Below, one piece after another: positions 1 to 7,748 of a stretch of 64,000 nt of DNA. Made by a program: the position numbers and the translations under genes. The notes beneath the pieces were generated by a model. That model was not told the DNA's origin, did no database searches, and saw nothing but the letters and a program-made list of their open reading frames with translations. The stretch's first letter is position 1. The number at the start of each line of letters is the position of its first letter. Source of the DNA: Akkermansia sp. (GTDB lineage Bacteria; Verrucomicrobiota; Verrucomicrobiia; Verrucomicrobiales; Akkermansiaceae); NCBI GenBank assembly GCA_017521405.1, contig JAFXCP010000005.1, forward strand, positions 1 through 64,000, in the 5' to 3' direction.

Positions 1-2
1 AC

Positions 3-2003
3 CTTATAGCCGTGGCATTTTTGGGGATGGCATCCGTATGGGCAGATGCTTTGTATACGGATTTGCGGGTAAAGTTTTGTGATGAAAAAAAGGGGATTAT
101 TTACAATGGTGCAGGAGAGTTTTCTGTACAATCTCCGGCCGAGAGTGAACTGGAGGTGATGGTGGATTTAGAATCTTTGCGGAGTTATGTGAATTCTAAC
201 GATTACGTGCCTGGGCGTCCTTTTGTGCGTTGGGAATTAGAGTTGAAGGATGGCCGCGTGTTTGCTCTGGGGATGGCTGATACCGTGGCGGAAATGCAGC
301 ATAGCACAAGGCTTCCCTTATTAACCGGATATTGGAATCAATCCGTATGGCAGGGAAAAGTTCCGCCCGTGGAGGAACAACAATTGCGGGAATACGCGGA
401 TGAGCAGGGGCGTGTGCGCCTGCGCCTTGCCTTCAACCCCTCCCATGGATTCCAAATGCGCGCTTTTAAGGCCGGCTCTTGGCATACATTGTACCAAGCC
501 CCGGATTTACGCACCTCTCTTGCAGTGTCTACTCGGTCTTATCAGGTAAATACTAATTATGTTTGCGGTGTACAGTTACACACACCATCAACCCTGAACA
601 CTGCCGGCTATGATGCTCCCCAAGATTACACAAAACCTTTTTTGCGCCGTGCAAAAGAGAGTATTGGCCGTGTGATGTTCTGCGGAGATTCCATTACGCA
701 TGGTGTGTGTGACCAAACATGGCGCTGGCAACTTTTCAAAACTTTAGTGGATAATGGGGTGGAGTATGAAATAGTGGGCCCGAGAGAGGGCTATACGCCG
801 GCTTATACCCGCATGAATACCTCCGATGCCGGCAACAGCTATGCCGGGTGCCTGTTCCCTAATCTGCATTTGGCACAGTCCTCCGGCCGTACGCACAATA
901 TCATCTCCGGCTCTGCGGCCGGAAGCGGGGTCAACTATGGTGGTCATTCCACATCTTCCGCTGCTGCATCCTTTAATTGTGACACGTTTGTATGCCTAAT
1001 GGGGACGAATGACTTACTGTCCGACCGTGGGTATAATAATGATGATTTTTCTGCCAAAATGCAAAAGTTATTGGGGGGGAAGGTATCGCATACAGAGCGG
1101 GGATACAGCCGTACTCCGGATGGCAGCTGGGGAACTATGGGGAAAATAGCGGAGGATTTGCTGCGGGATAAGGGGGATGTGCTTTACATCCTCTCCGTGC
1201 CGACTTGGGGATTCCATTCCAATAACAACGAACCGGAACGCCATGTGGCAGTGGAGCAGTATAATCGTCTTTTGGCCCGCTGGGTGGAGGGATTCGCCCG
1301 CAGCACCGGCAAGAATGTTCGTTATGTGGAATCAAATACAGGACTCGTCGATTTGGCTGCCGAGACGCCATTTATGGGGCACGATGATTTCTTCCGCAAA
1401 CGGGGGGTGGATGGACTTCATCCGGGGGAACAGGGTTCCATCATTATCGCCGGTAACTTGGAAAAAGCAATGGGGCTGGGCGGGCGCACTGCCGGTTTAC
1501 CGCGAGCTTCTCGCAAAGCGGATTTTTGGAGGCAGGTGAAATTACCCCGCTCTCAGAAGGTGGGGGATAAGGCTCGCCGCCTAGGCAATATAAGGTTTTC
1601 TCCCGGGCAGGGTGCTTCCGTGGAGTTCCGGTGTTCTGTGGGAGATGGTGCTCGCGGTGGCTGGCTTTCGCCGGGTAAGCGTGCTTTGCACATCTCCGTG
1701 GCAGACGGCGCACAGAGCGGGACTTTAACCGTGGATGAAGCCCATATTTCTTGGGGTAAGAAGGTATTGTACTGCCGGGATGCATCTGCGCTTCATTCCT
1801 CCTCCATTCGTATTGTGTTGCATGCGGGGGATGCCGGCAAGAATATCCCCGGGGGATTTTATGTGTGGCTGGATAAGACGCTCATCGGGCAGGGGCTTCC
1901 CGCCACTCCGGCAGAAGGGAAAAATGGCATTTATGCTTCCGCCACGGGTACATCCTGTACCATTCACCGGCTTTATGCGGCAAATGCTTCCTATGCCCCA
2001 TAG
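3..2003 (+). CDS. Secreted SGNH/GDSL-type esterase, 5' end cut by window edge
   Basis: Predicted exported serine esterase of the SGNH hydrolase fold, likely deacetylating a carbohydrate outside the cytoplasm. The first in-frame codons of the window read as the end of a signal peptide (hydrophobic stretch then VWADA before LYTD), so the true start lies upstream; a GTG at 12 is probably only an internal Val. Residues of about 1-210 form an unassigned N-terminal part. The SGNH core follows, with block I GDSITHG (nucleophile Ser), GTND (block III) and DGLHPGEQG (Asp-His). The last 160 or so residues look like a beta-rich accessory domain of concanavalin/laminin-G type (inference). Family members include sialate O-acetylesterases and acetylxylan esterases; the substrate cannot be told from sequence. 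A strong terminator follows the stop. Confidence 0.85.
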   Translation, partial: LIAVAFLGMASVWADALYTDLRVKFCDEKKGIIYNGAGEFSVQSPAESELEVMVDLESLRSYVNSNDYVPGRPFVRWELELKDGRVFALGMADTVAEMQHSTRLPLLTGYWNQSVWQGKVPPVEEQQLREYADEQGRVRLRLAFNPSHGFQMRAFKAGSWHTLYQAPDLRTSLAVSTRSYQVNTNYVCGVQLHTPSTLNTAGYDAPQDYTKPFLRRAKESIGRVMFCGDSITHGVCDQTWRWQLFKTLVDNGVEYEIVGPREGYTPAYTRMNTSDAGNSYAGCLFPNLHLAQSSGRTHNIISGSAAGSGVNYGGHSTSSAAASFNCDTFVCLMGTNDLLSDRGYNNDDFSAKMQKLLGGKVSHTERGYSRTPDGSWGTMGKIAEDLLRDKGDVLYILSVPTWGFHSNNNEPERHVAVEQYNRLLARWVEGFARSTGKNVRYVESNTGLVDLAAETPFMGHDDFFRKRGVDGLHPGEQGSIIIAGNLEKAMGLGGRTAGLPRASRKADFWRQVKLPRSQKVGDKARRLGNIRFSPGQGASVEFRCSVGDGARGGWLSPGKRALHISVADGAQSGTLTVDEAHISWGKKVLYCRDASALHSSSIRIVLHAGDAGKNIPGGFYVWLDKTLIGQGLPATPAEGKNGIYASATGTSCTIHRLYAANASYAP

Positions 2004-2028
2004 GATGGCATAGCACATTCAAGGTGAG

Positions 2029-2074
2029 AGCCCTCCCTCTTTGTTCAAACAACAAGAAGAGGGAGGGCTTTTTA
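2029..2074 (+). terminator. Rho-independent terminator of the SGNH esterase
   Basis: A perfect 13-bp stem (AGCCCTCCCTCTT with AAGAGGGAGGGCT) is followed by five T residues, 25 bp after the esterase stop. Confidence 0.93.
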
Positions 2075-2154
2075 GGGTAGTGGACACCGCTGCGTCCGCA
2101 TAGATAGATGCCTTTTTTGAGGGGAAAAGTCCAGAGTAAAAGCTATCTGCTCGT

Positions 2155-2174
2155 ATTGCCCATACGTGGGCAAT
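2155..2174. repeat. 20-bp perfect palindrome beside a terminator
   Basis: ATTGCCCA and TGGGCAAT flank a TACG loop. It lies 3 bp beyond the A tract of the lptF/G terminator, in a 100-bp gap between two convergent terminators. It may be a backup terminator stem or a protein site; nothing else in the gap looks coding. Confidence 0.6.
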
Positions 2175-2176
2175 GC

Positions 2177-2210
2177 AAAAAAACGGCACATGGTGGTTCA
2201 CCATGTGCCG
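2177..2210 (-). terminator. Rho-independent terminator of the LptF/LptG gene
   Basis: Read on the minus strand, a perfect 12-bp stem (CGGCACATGGTG with CACCATGTGCCG, 3-nt loop) is followed by seven T residues, 34 bp beyond the stop of the permease gene. Confidence 0.93.
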
Positions 2211-2244
2211 CAGGAAGAATAATGTGCGTTGCCGACCGAAAGGA

Positions 2245-3471
2245 TTAGCCTCGGAATTTGGCTTTTTGGTGTTGCCAAATGGCAAAGGCAATTGTGAGTA
2301 CATTGGGCAGCCAAAGCACAATGTAGGGCGTAATGCCCGCAGATTTACGGGAAAGCTCGCAGAATACAAGTGCCATGAAGTAAATGGCCGCCACCAGAAT
2401 GCCTATGGCAAAGCCGGTGGAGGTGTCGCGGCGGCGAGCCGTAATGGCCAGAGGAACGCCTATGAGCGAGAATACAAAGCAGGCACAGGCAAAGGAGGCA
2501 CGCTGCACACCTTCTGTGCGGAAGGCTCTCTGGTTCTTCTTATCCATTTGGCTTTGATAATAATGAGCATCCTTAGATGCCTCCGACCAGAGATTGGCAG
2601 CGCAGGGGAAAGCCGGGTTGTTTTTGGCTATGCGTTCGTACTGGTCCATCTTGTCCCGATTGGCCGCAAGGGCAATGGGATAATGTTCCAATACATAGGC
2701 GATTTCACTGTTAGTAAATCGGTTAGGTTTCAGCTTGCGCTGGGTTCGGATGGGGATATGTACGCGCAGAGGCATGCTGGCAATGAGCGGTAAATCCGTC
2801 AGCCCCCCGTCCGAGCGCTCAATGGTGGCATTTTTCAGCGTAAGCTCAAGAATACGCGACTTGACATCGAACTGACCAATTTGCGCGGCTTCTGCATGAA
2901 TGGCATCGAAATCAGTACCCAGACCGGCTCCTTTTTTCTCCGGGTAGATGTGCAGCCCTCTCAGCTCATCTCCTTCTCTATGCTCGATGTATAGCTGCAC
3001 TTTATCCAGTTTGACTGCATTTTGGCTGGCGTTGAGAAGATGCCTGGGATTATCCATGGCTGCTTTGATGACGAGCGAACTCATGGCATTTTTCCCCTGC
3101 GGCGCCACGTCGATGTTAATGTAATAACAAAGCCCCGAGAGGGCAATTCCCATGCCAATGGCCGGGGCACTGAGGCGCCAGAGGCTTAATCCGGCCATGC
3201 GGAAAGAGGTAAGCTCATTATCCGCAGCCAAGCGCCCATACACCAGCAGCACCGCCGTGAGGAATCCCCATGGTACGGAGAAAGTGAGGGAGAAGGGGAT
3301 TACCTGAAGAATGAAATCAATCACAATACTGGGCGGCGCTCCGCTTTCAACCAAGAGAGTGTGCAATTCTTTGAACAACTGCCCCAACAGGAGGAGCATC
3401 GTCAGAGAGAGTACCCCGAGAAAGGTGACGGTAATAAGTTGGCGAAGAATGTAGCGATCCAGTGTTTTCAT
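2245..3471 (-). CDS. LptF/LptG family LPS export permease (YjgP/YjgQ)
   Basis: Inner-membrane subunit of the LptB2FG ABC exporter that lifts LPS out of the inner membrane. The 408-residue length fits the family. The N-terminus has the typical start LDRYILRQL, followed by a first membrane helix, two further helices (about 45-75 and 95-120), a large periplasmic beta-jellyroll segment (about 125-320), and three C-terminal helices from about 325. The R-M-A-G motif in FRMAGLSLWRL matches the coupling helix that contacts LptB. LptF and LptG are paralogues and cannot be separated here. The gene stands alone, with its own promoter and terminator. The window also encodes LptD (52.4 kb). Confidence 0.92.
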   Translation of the reverse strand: MKTLDRYILRQLITVTFLGVLSLTMLLLLGQLFKELHTLLVESGAPPSIVIDFILQVIPFSLTFSVPWGFLTAVLLVYGRLAADNELTSFRMAGLSLWRLSAPAIGMGIALSGLCYYINIDVAPQGKNAMSSLVIKAAMDNPRHLLNASQNAVKLDKVQLYIEHREGDELRGLHIYPEKKGAGLGTDFDAIHAEAAQIGQFDVKSRILELTLKNATIERSDGGLTDLPLIASMPLRVHIPIRTQRKLKPNRFTNSEIAYVLEHYPIALAANRDKMDQYERIAKNNPAFPCAANLWSEASKDAHYYQSQMDKKNQRAFRTEGVQRASFACACFVFSLIGVPLAITARRRDTSTGFAIGILVAAIYFMALVFCELSRKSAGITPYIVLWLPNVLTIAFAIWQHQKAKFRG

Positions 3472-3485
3472 GTACTACCAGCGAT

Positions 3486-3513
3486 ATTCTACCACATTTC
3501 CATAATCTTGCAA
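3486..3513 (-). promoter_or_regulatory. Sigma-70-type promoter of the LptF/LptG gene
   Basis: On the minus strand TTGCAA, 16 bp, TAGAAT, then 14 bp to the ATG at 3471. The mRNA leader would be only about 7 nt. Confidence 0.7.
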
Positions 3514-3574
3514 ACAGGAAATGTAGTTAATCGCTCTTTTTCTAAGGGGGCGGTAGAGTCAACTGCATTTCCGC

Positions 3575-3603
3575 TTGCTTTCTTATTCTGTAAATAGTAA
3601 CAT
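3575..3603 (+). promoter_or_regulatory. Promoter of cdaA, predicting a leaderless mRNA
   Basis: TTGCTT, 17 bp, TAACAT, then only 6 bp before the cdaA ATG, so transcription should begin at or next to the start codon. Confidence 0.65.
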
Positions 3604-3609
3604 ACGGGC

Positions 3610-4380
3610 ATGACCTTGGTTGAGATTCTCAGAGCTTTGTTTGAGATTGTGGTGCTCTGGGCCTTATTCTATTATTTGTACCGAGCTGTAAAAGATTCCC
3701 GCGCGGCAGCAATTTTGGCAGGCTTGGTGGCGACCGTTCTCTTGGGGTATTTCTTGTTGGAGTTGACTCATGCCGTGGTGTTGAAGCAATTAGCCGGGTT
3801 GATTATCGGTCCGGGCACAATTTTGGTTGTATTGTTTCAACCGGAGGTGCGTAATGCTTTGGCAAGATTTGGCTCGAACCGTCTGATGTCGCGTCTGCTG
3901 GGGACGCAGGAGGAAAACCAGGATTTTGTGTCTGTCGTGTGTGAATCCGTAGCATATTTGGTGAGCAAGCGTTATGGTGCGCTTATTGCCATATGCCGCA
4001 CTAATAAGCTTTCCGAATATACTAAGACCGGTACGGAATTGGACGCACTTTATACGCGTGAGCTTATCGGGACCATTTTTGTGCCTAAGACTTTGTTGCA
4101 CGATGGGGCTGTGATTGTGGATAACGAGCGTATTGTATCTGCCGCTGCTATTTTGCCCGTATCGGACCGTGAGTTGAAAGATCGCAGCATGGGTTTGCGC
4201 CATCGTGCCGGAATCGGCCTGGCCGAGGCTTCCGATGCTGTGGTGATTATTGTTTCTGAAGAAACGGGCTCCGTATCCCTTGCTGTGGGGACTATTGTCC
4301 AGCGTAGTATCAATTTGGAGCTTCTTTCGGAGCGTTTAACGCAACTTCTTTACACTCATGATGAGCAAGAACAGGATTAA
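3610..4380 (+). CDS. cdaA: Diadenylate cyclase CdaA (membrane DAC enzyme)
   Basis: Makes cyclic di-AMP from two ATP. Three membrane helices occupy about residues 5-95, with the conserved segment LVVLFQPEVRNALARFG leading into the DisA_N (DAC) domain at about 105-245. The two catalytic motifs are intact: DGA in LLHDGAVIVDN and RHR in LRHRAGIGLAE. Length (256) is close to Bacillus CdaA. In Firmicutes CdaA sits with its regulator CdaR and with GlmM. Here the next gene starts inside the cdaA tail and encodes only the membrane anchor of a CdaR-like protein. c-di-AMP typically governs potassium, turgor and wall homeostasis. Confidence 0.95.
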   Translation: MTLVEILRALFEIVVLWALFYYLYRAVKDSRAAAILAGLVATVLLGYFLLELTHAVVLKQLAGLIIGPGTILVVLFQPEVRNALARFGSNRLMSRLLGTQEENQDFVSVVCESVAYLVSKRYGALIAICRTNKLSEYTKTGTELDALYTRELIGTIFVPKTLLHDGAVIVDNERIVSAAAILPVSDRELKDRSMGLRHRAGIGLAEASDAVVIIVSEETGSVSLAVGTIVQRSINLELLSERLTQLLYTHDEQEQD

Positions 4381-4525
4381 GAATATTTTTATCCACAACT
4401 GGAAACCTAAGCTGATATGTCTGGTTTGCGCGGTAGCGGTGTGGCTCATGGTGAATCACCTGTTGGTGCGTGGCGAAAGCCCGGAGTGGAGTATAGATGA
4501 TATCCGGCTTTCCGTGCCGGAATAG
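4361..4525 (+). CDS. 54-residue CdaR/YbbR-like membrane anchor without YbbR domains
   Basis: The ATG lies 20 bp inside the cdaA end, implying translational coupling. The product starts MSKNRIKNIFIHNWKPK, then has one membrane helix (about 17-35) and a short exterior tail ending RLSVPE. The pattern 'NWKPKL + hydrophobic + W' is how CdaR/YbbR proteins begin, but those continue with several YbbR repeats of about 80 residues, and here the frame closes at once. Overlap with cdaA and intact short frame argue for a real gene; the CdaR link is inference from the N-terminus and position. It could instead be the remnant of a truncated cdaR. Confidence 0.6.
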   Translation: MSKNRIKNIFIHNWKPKLICLVCAVAVWLMVNHLLVRGESPEWSIDDIRLSVPE

Positions 4526-4538
4526 AAGGAGGCTGATG

Positions 4539-5174
4539 ATGGAACATTTCTTTATTGCCGGAACGGATGCCCGCGTGGGTAAAACCTATGTTATATGTGC
4601 ATTGTTGCGCGATTTGCGTCGGCGTGGAGTGGAAGGCGTCGGGTTTTGTCCGGTGGCTTGCGGAGCTCGTTCGGAAGCACGCGCTATGCGCGATGCCTCG
4701 GATAGCAGCTTGTCTCTGGACTTATTGAACCCGTTTTATCTTCGGACGGTGGCGGCTCCGATGATGGCTGCTGCGCTGGAGCGCAAACCCATCAACCCGG
4801 AAGTATTGCTTCGTTCTTTCCACACGCTGCAGGCGCAGTGCGGCCCGGTGTTGGTGGAGGGGGGCGCCGGCTGGGCAGACCCGCTTGCCGCCGGGTACAC
4901 CATGGCGGATTTAGCGCAGGAAATGCGGCTGCCTGTTATATTAGTGGTGCGTAACCAGCGAGGAGCAGCAGCCCTTGCAACTCTTACGGCCGCAGATATT
5001 CGGGCACGTGGTTTGAAGCTGCGCGGGATTATTCTCAACCACCCGGATGAGGAATGGGATACCGCAGCCGTAACAAACGCATCCCTTTTGGCGGAGCTGA
5101 CGGGAGCCCCGGTCTTAGCAGAGCTTATACATGGGGAGGAATCCGTGGATGCTTCCGAGGTGCTGGGTATTTAA
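4539..5174 (+). CDS. bioD: Dethiobiotin synthetase-like protein (BioD family), Lys37 replaced
   Basis: BioD carboxylates 7,8-diaminopelargonate with CO2 and ATP to dethiobiotin in biotin synthesis. The 211-residue protein aligns by eye along the whole family: P-loop GTDARVGKT (residues 8-16, Lys15 kept), then GFCPVACG, a VLVEGGAGW block (Mg-binding Glu) and LPVILVV. The equivalent of E. coli BioD Lys37 in YKPVASG, which helps bind substrate and form the carbamate, is Cys37, and Thr11 is Ala. The start at 4539 is chosen because AAGGAGG ends 6 bp upstream; the ATG at 4536 is only 3 bp away. No other biotin genes are nearby. It follows the cdaA pair and ends 4 bp into the convergent tlyA gene. 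Confidence 0.8.
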   Translation: MEHFFIAGTDARVGKTYVICALLRDLRRRGVEGVGFCPVACGARSEARAMRDASDSSLSLDLLNPFYLRTVAAPMMAAALERKPINPEVLLRSFHTLQAQCGPVLVEGGAGWADPLAAGYTMADLAQEMRLPVILVVRNQRGAAALATLTAADIRARGLKLRGIILNHPDEEWDTAAVTNASLLAELTGAPVLAELIHGEESVDASEVLGI

Positions 5175-5899
5175 CGCAGCCAAGCGAGGAATTCCTTGTT
5201 CCCCTCCATGCCGGTGATGGGCGAATCTGCTACGCCGCACCATTCTCTCTCCAGCTCGTTCTGCACGAATTGGCGAATTTTCTCGATTGCGCGTTCGTGC
5301 AGGGCGGGGTCGCGCACAATGCCCCCGGGGCCTATATCTTCCGGCTGGAGTTCAAATTGAGGCTTAATGAGGACGAGCATGTCACCTCCCTCCTGCAAAC
5401 AGGCGTATGCCGCCGGGAGAATTTTCGTGAGGGAGATAAAGGATACATCACTCACAATCAGTTGGACTTTTTCGCCTAAATCCTCCGGTGTCATGTAGCG
5501 AGCATTAAACTGTTCCTTTACAATTACACGCGGATCATTTCTCAATTTCCATACGAGCTGGTTTGTGCCCACATCCACAGCGTGAACCCGCAGGGCTCCG
5601 TGTTGCAGCAAACAATCCGTAAATCCTCCGGTGGAGGAACCTATGTCCAAACAGACTTTCCCTTCTGCCGGTACAGGGAATGCTTTGAGCGCCCCTTCCA
5701 ATTTGAGTCCGCCACGGCTTACATAGCGGGGTTTATTCCGCACGGTAATGGGCAGAGATTCATCCACCTTAGTGCCGGGCTTGGAGATAACTTGCCCTTT
5801 AACGCTTACCTCCCCGGCGAGAATGAGACGCTGGGCCTGCTCGCGAGATTCGCACAGACCCAGCGTGGTGACCAGAACATCAAGTCTCTGTTTGGCCAT
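5171..5899 (-). CDS. tlyA: TlyA family 23S/16S rRNA 2'-O-methyltransferase (hemolysin A-like)
   Basis: SAM-dependent ribose methyltransferase of rRNA; in Mycobacterium TlyA makes 2'-O-methylcytidine and determines capreomycin sensitivity. The 242-residue product has an S4-like RNA-binding domain at about 1-65 (QRLDVLVTTLGL, SREQAQRLILAGEV), the linker YVSRGGLKLEGAL, and an FtsJ-type methyltransferase fold with SAM motif LDIGSSTGGFTDCLL, ending with the catalytic KPQFE. All hallmark residues are kept. It converges on bioD with a 4-bp tail overlap. The Pro/Ala-rich lipoprotein gene on the same strand ends 12 bp upstream of its start. Confidence 0.93.
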   Translation of the reverse strand: MAKQRLDVLVTTLGLCESREQAQRLILAGEVSVKGQVISKPGTKVDESLPITVRNKPRYVSRGGLKLEGALKAFPVPAEGKVCLDIGSSTGGFTDCLLQHGALRVHAVDVGTNQLVWKLRNDPRVIVKEQFNARYMTPEDLGEKVQLIVSDVSFISLTKILPAAYACLQEGGDMLVLIKPQFELQPEDIGPGGIVRDPALHERAIEKIRQFVQNELEREWCGVADSPITGMEGNKEFLAWLR

Positions 5900-5911
5900 G
5901 GATGAGGGAAA

Positions 5912-6691
5912 TTAATAGGCCGAGCGGCGGGACTTCAGACCACGGTTCTGCCCGGGCATAATCGGGTAGTTCCGCTTTGTTTTGGGACGCACGGTGCCGG
6001 GTGCTTGGTAGGGTTGCACCTTGGGCTGGGGCTGCGCCACCGGGGAGGCTGCTGTGGCCGGGCGTATTACCGTGGGCTCCGGTTTAACTGTGGAAGCCTC
6101 GGGCGTAATTGCGGGCTGGGGCGCAGGCGCAAGGAAGGGACTTTGAACATCCGTGGGCTGCGGCTGGGCTATGACCGGTTGAGGGGCGGCCGCAGGAGCC
6201 GGTTTGTTTTCCGGCAGTGGTGCTGCTACAACAGGAGCGGGAGCCGGTTTGCTTTCCGGCCGGTCCGTTGCCGCAGGTGCCGGGGCAGGCGCAAGGAAGG
6301 GGCTCTGCACGTTGGTGGGTTGCGGCTGGGCTACAACGGGCTCGGGTTTCGGGACCGGAGCCTGAATGTTTGTGGGCTGGTTCTGTGCCATCACGGGGGC
6401 AGGGGCTGCCGCAGGAATTATAAGCTCTGGTGCAACGGGGGCCAGCTCCTGGTCCGGAACCATTTGGGGTACAGGTGCGGGTTTGGGGGCGGCAGGTGCA
6501 GGTGTTATGAACATTGAGGGCTTTTCCTCTGCAGCCGGGAGCGGTGCAGGAATCGGTGCTGCGGGTATGGGCGCAGCTACTACGGGCTGGGTCTTTGTGA
6601 GAACGCGAGCATGGCCGTCAATGACATCTCCGCGCTCGGCGCAGGAGCTGAGAACAACAGCAATGGAAAGCAGAATCAGAGTTCTTTTCAT
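5912..6691 (-). CDS. Proline/alanine-rich lipoprotein with internal repeats
   Basis: No enzymatic family recognised. The N-terminus is a lipoprotein signal (MKRTLILLSIAVVLSSC; Cys17 is the lipid site). Nearly all of the rest is Pro, Ala, Gln and Val, a composition expected for an extended flexible periplasmic rod or wall-spanning linker. Three related units are visible: QNQPTNIQAPVP, QPQPTNVQSPFLAP and QPQPTDVQSPFLAP, the last two about 65 residues apart. The C-terminus turns basic and aromatic (TKRNYPIMPGQNRGLKSRR), possibly a binding tail. It lies between a small membrane protein gene and tlyA on the same strand. Repeat copy number may vary between strains. Confidence 0.75.
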   Translation of the reverse strand: MKRTLILLSIAVVLSSCAERGDVIDGHARVLTKTQPVVAAPIPAAPIPAPLPAAEEKPSMFITPAPAAPKPAPVPQMVPDQELAPVAPELIIPAAAPAPVMAQNQPTNIQAPVPKPEPVVAQPQPTNVQSPFLAPAPAPAATDRPESKPAPAPVVAAPLPENKPAPAAAPQPVIAQPQPTDVQSPFLAPAPQPAITPEASTVKPEPTVIRPATAASPVAQPQPKVQPYQAPGTVRPKTKRNYPIMPGQNRGLKSRRSAY

Positions 6692-6713
6692 GGTGTTTGT
6701 TGGTGTGATTAAA

Positions 6714-7190
6714 TTAATGAAGAGTGGGGAAAAGTATATTGTTGAAAGAAACCCAGCAGCTAAGGAGATAAAGTGTACTCAGAGTTCCTATGAAGAGCAA
6801 TACCGGGTCATTCCTCAGCGGGCGTTGCTCCTCTTTCGGCCCGGGTATGAGGGTGCGGAGATAGACAAAGATGGTGGAAAGCCAAAGGATGAAATACAAA
6901 TTTTGCCAAGTGGGGGATTGTATCAACTCCTGCGTTTCGCTACCCATGGCTGCCATGGCATAAGCGATTCCGGAGGGCAGGATGCTTAAGACGGCAAATT
7001 CCGGGCGCAGCTTGCGGTTGGTGTAGAGACGCATCCAAACGACTCCCCACAAGGCAACAGCCAGTATGCCTGCTGCCAATAGGGCATAGCTGCCTTTCCC
7101 GAGTAATCCGGGTACGCTGTTCAGCGCCAGTGTGAGCGGGGCTGCCCAGTAGATGTAGGTGAGGCGTTTCATGGAGCGTTGTTTGCTCAA
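6714..7190 (-). CDS. Small polytopic inner-membrane protein, unknown function
   Basis: 158 residues with about four to five predicted membrane helices (near 12-28, 32-52, 65-80, 95-115 and 132-150), separated by short basic loops. No family recognised. The stop of the OsmC-like gene is 6 bp upstream of this start, so the two are likely co-transcribed. The start at 7190 (MSKQRSMKRL) or 7172 (MKRLTYIYW) are both possible. Nothing catalytic is visible. Confidence 0.7.
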   Translation of the reverse strand: MSKQRSMKRLTYIYWAAPLTLALNSVPGLLGKGSYALLAAGILAVALWGVVWMRLYTNRKLRPEFAVLSILPSGIAYAMAAMGSETQELIQSPTWQNLYFILWLSTIFVYLRTLIPGPKEEQRPLRNDPVLLFIGTLSTLYLLSCWVSFNNILFPTLH

Positions 7191-7196
7191 GGCATA

Positions 7197-7604
7197 TTAG
7201 CCCACCCAGTTCCATGTAATGGGAACTTCAATATCCGGGTGGAGGCTGCGCATGGCCGGGCTACCCAAGGCGCAGTCGATAATGGCTTGTTTGTGGGGCG
7301 TATCCGGGGGAAGGGGTACTGTAATCTCTGTTTCAATGCGGGCAATACGGCGGGGATTGGCACTCATCACTTTGCCGACAGTAATATGCAAGCCGTTCAT
7401 GTCCAGCTTTTTTTCTTCGGCATATATGCCGATAATGGTGGCCATGCAGGCGGCCATGGCGGAGCACATCAAATCCGTGGGGGAGAAGGATTCTCCCTTG
7501 CCGTGGTTGTCCACAGGCGCATCTGTGGCTACCGTAGCCCCGGAAGGGCCATGTTTCAGCAGGCAGTGAAGCCCCCCCTCATATGTCATCGAGCATTGAA
7601 CCAT
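7197..7604 (-). CDS. OsmC/Ohr family peroxidase-like protein lacking the second Cys
   Basis: OsmC/Ohr proteins reduce organic hydroperoxides with two cysteines. This 135-residue product has the family core: FSPTDLMCSAMAACMAT carries the first Cys (residue 53), and a C-terminal segment GSPAMRSLHPDIEV matches the usual 'CPV..SLHPD.E' block. The Cys of that block is Ser115; another Cys sits four residues earlier (Cys111), which might substitute. The start at ATG 7604 is preferred over GTG 7610, because a promoter -10 box begins at 7613. It is transcribed away from the OYE-like gene and runs into the small membrane protein gene. Confidence 0.85.
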   Translation of the reverse strand: MVQCSMTYEGGLHCLLKHGPSGATVATDAPVDNHGKGESFSPTDLMCSAMAACMATIIGIYAEEKKLDMNGLHITVGKVMSANPRRIARIETEITVPLPPDTPHKQAIIDCALGSPAMRSLHPDIEVPITWNWVG

Positions 7605-7612
7605 ACCCACTT

Positions 7613-7642
7613 ATCCTACTCTTTTTTTCCTGCGGACGTCAA
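7613..7642 (-). promoter_or_regulatory. Promoter of the OsmC-like gene, predicting a leaderless mRNA
   Basis: On the minus strand TTGACG, 18 bp, TAGGAT, then 8 bp to ATG 7604. The alternative GTG start at 7610 would lie 2 bp from the -10 box and so upstream of transcription. Confidence 0.65.
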
Positions 7643-7748
7643 GTGAGAATCACGTTCAAATTGTCATTTTTTGTGTGGGGGAATAGTGAAGGTGGCGGTT
7701 ATTCTAACTTCTTGCTAACGGAGTGATTTGAATCTAAAGTCCTGTGGT

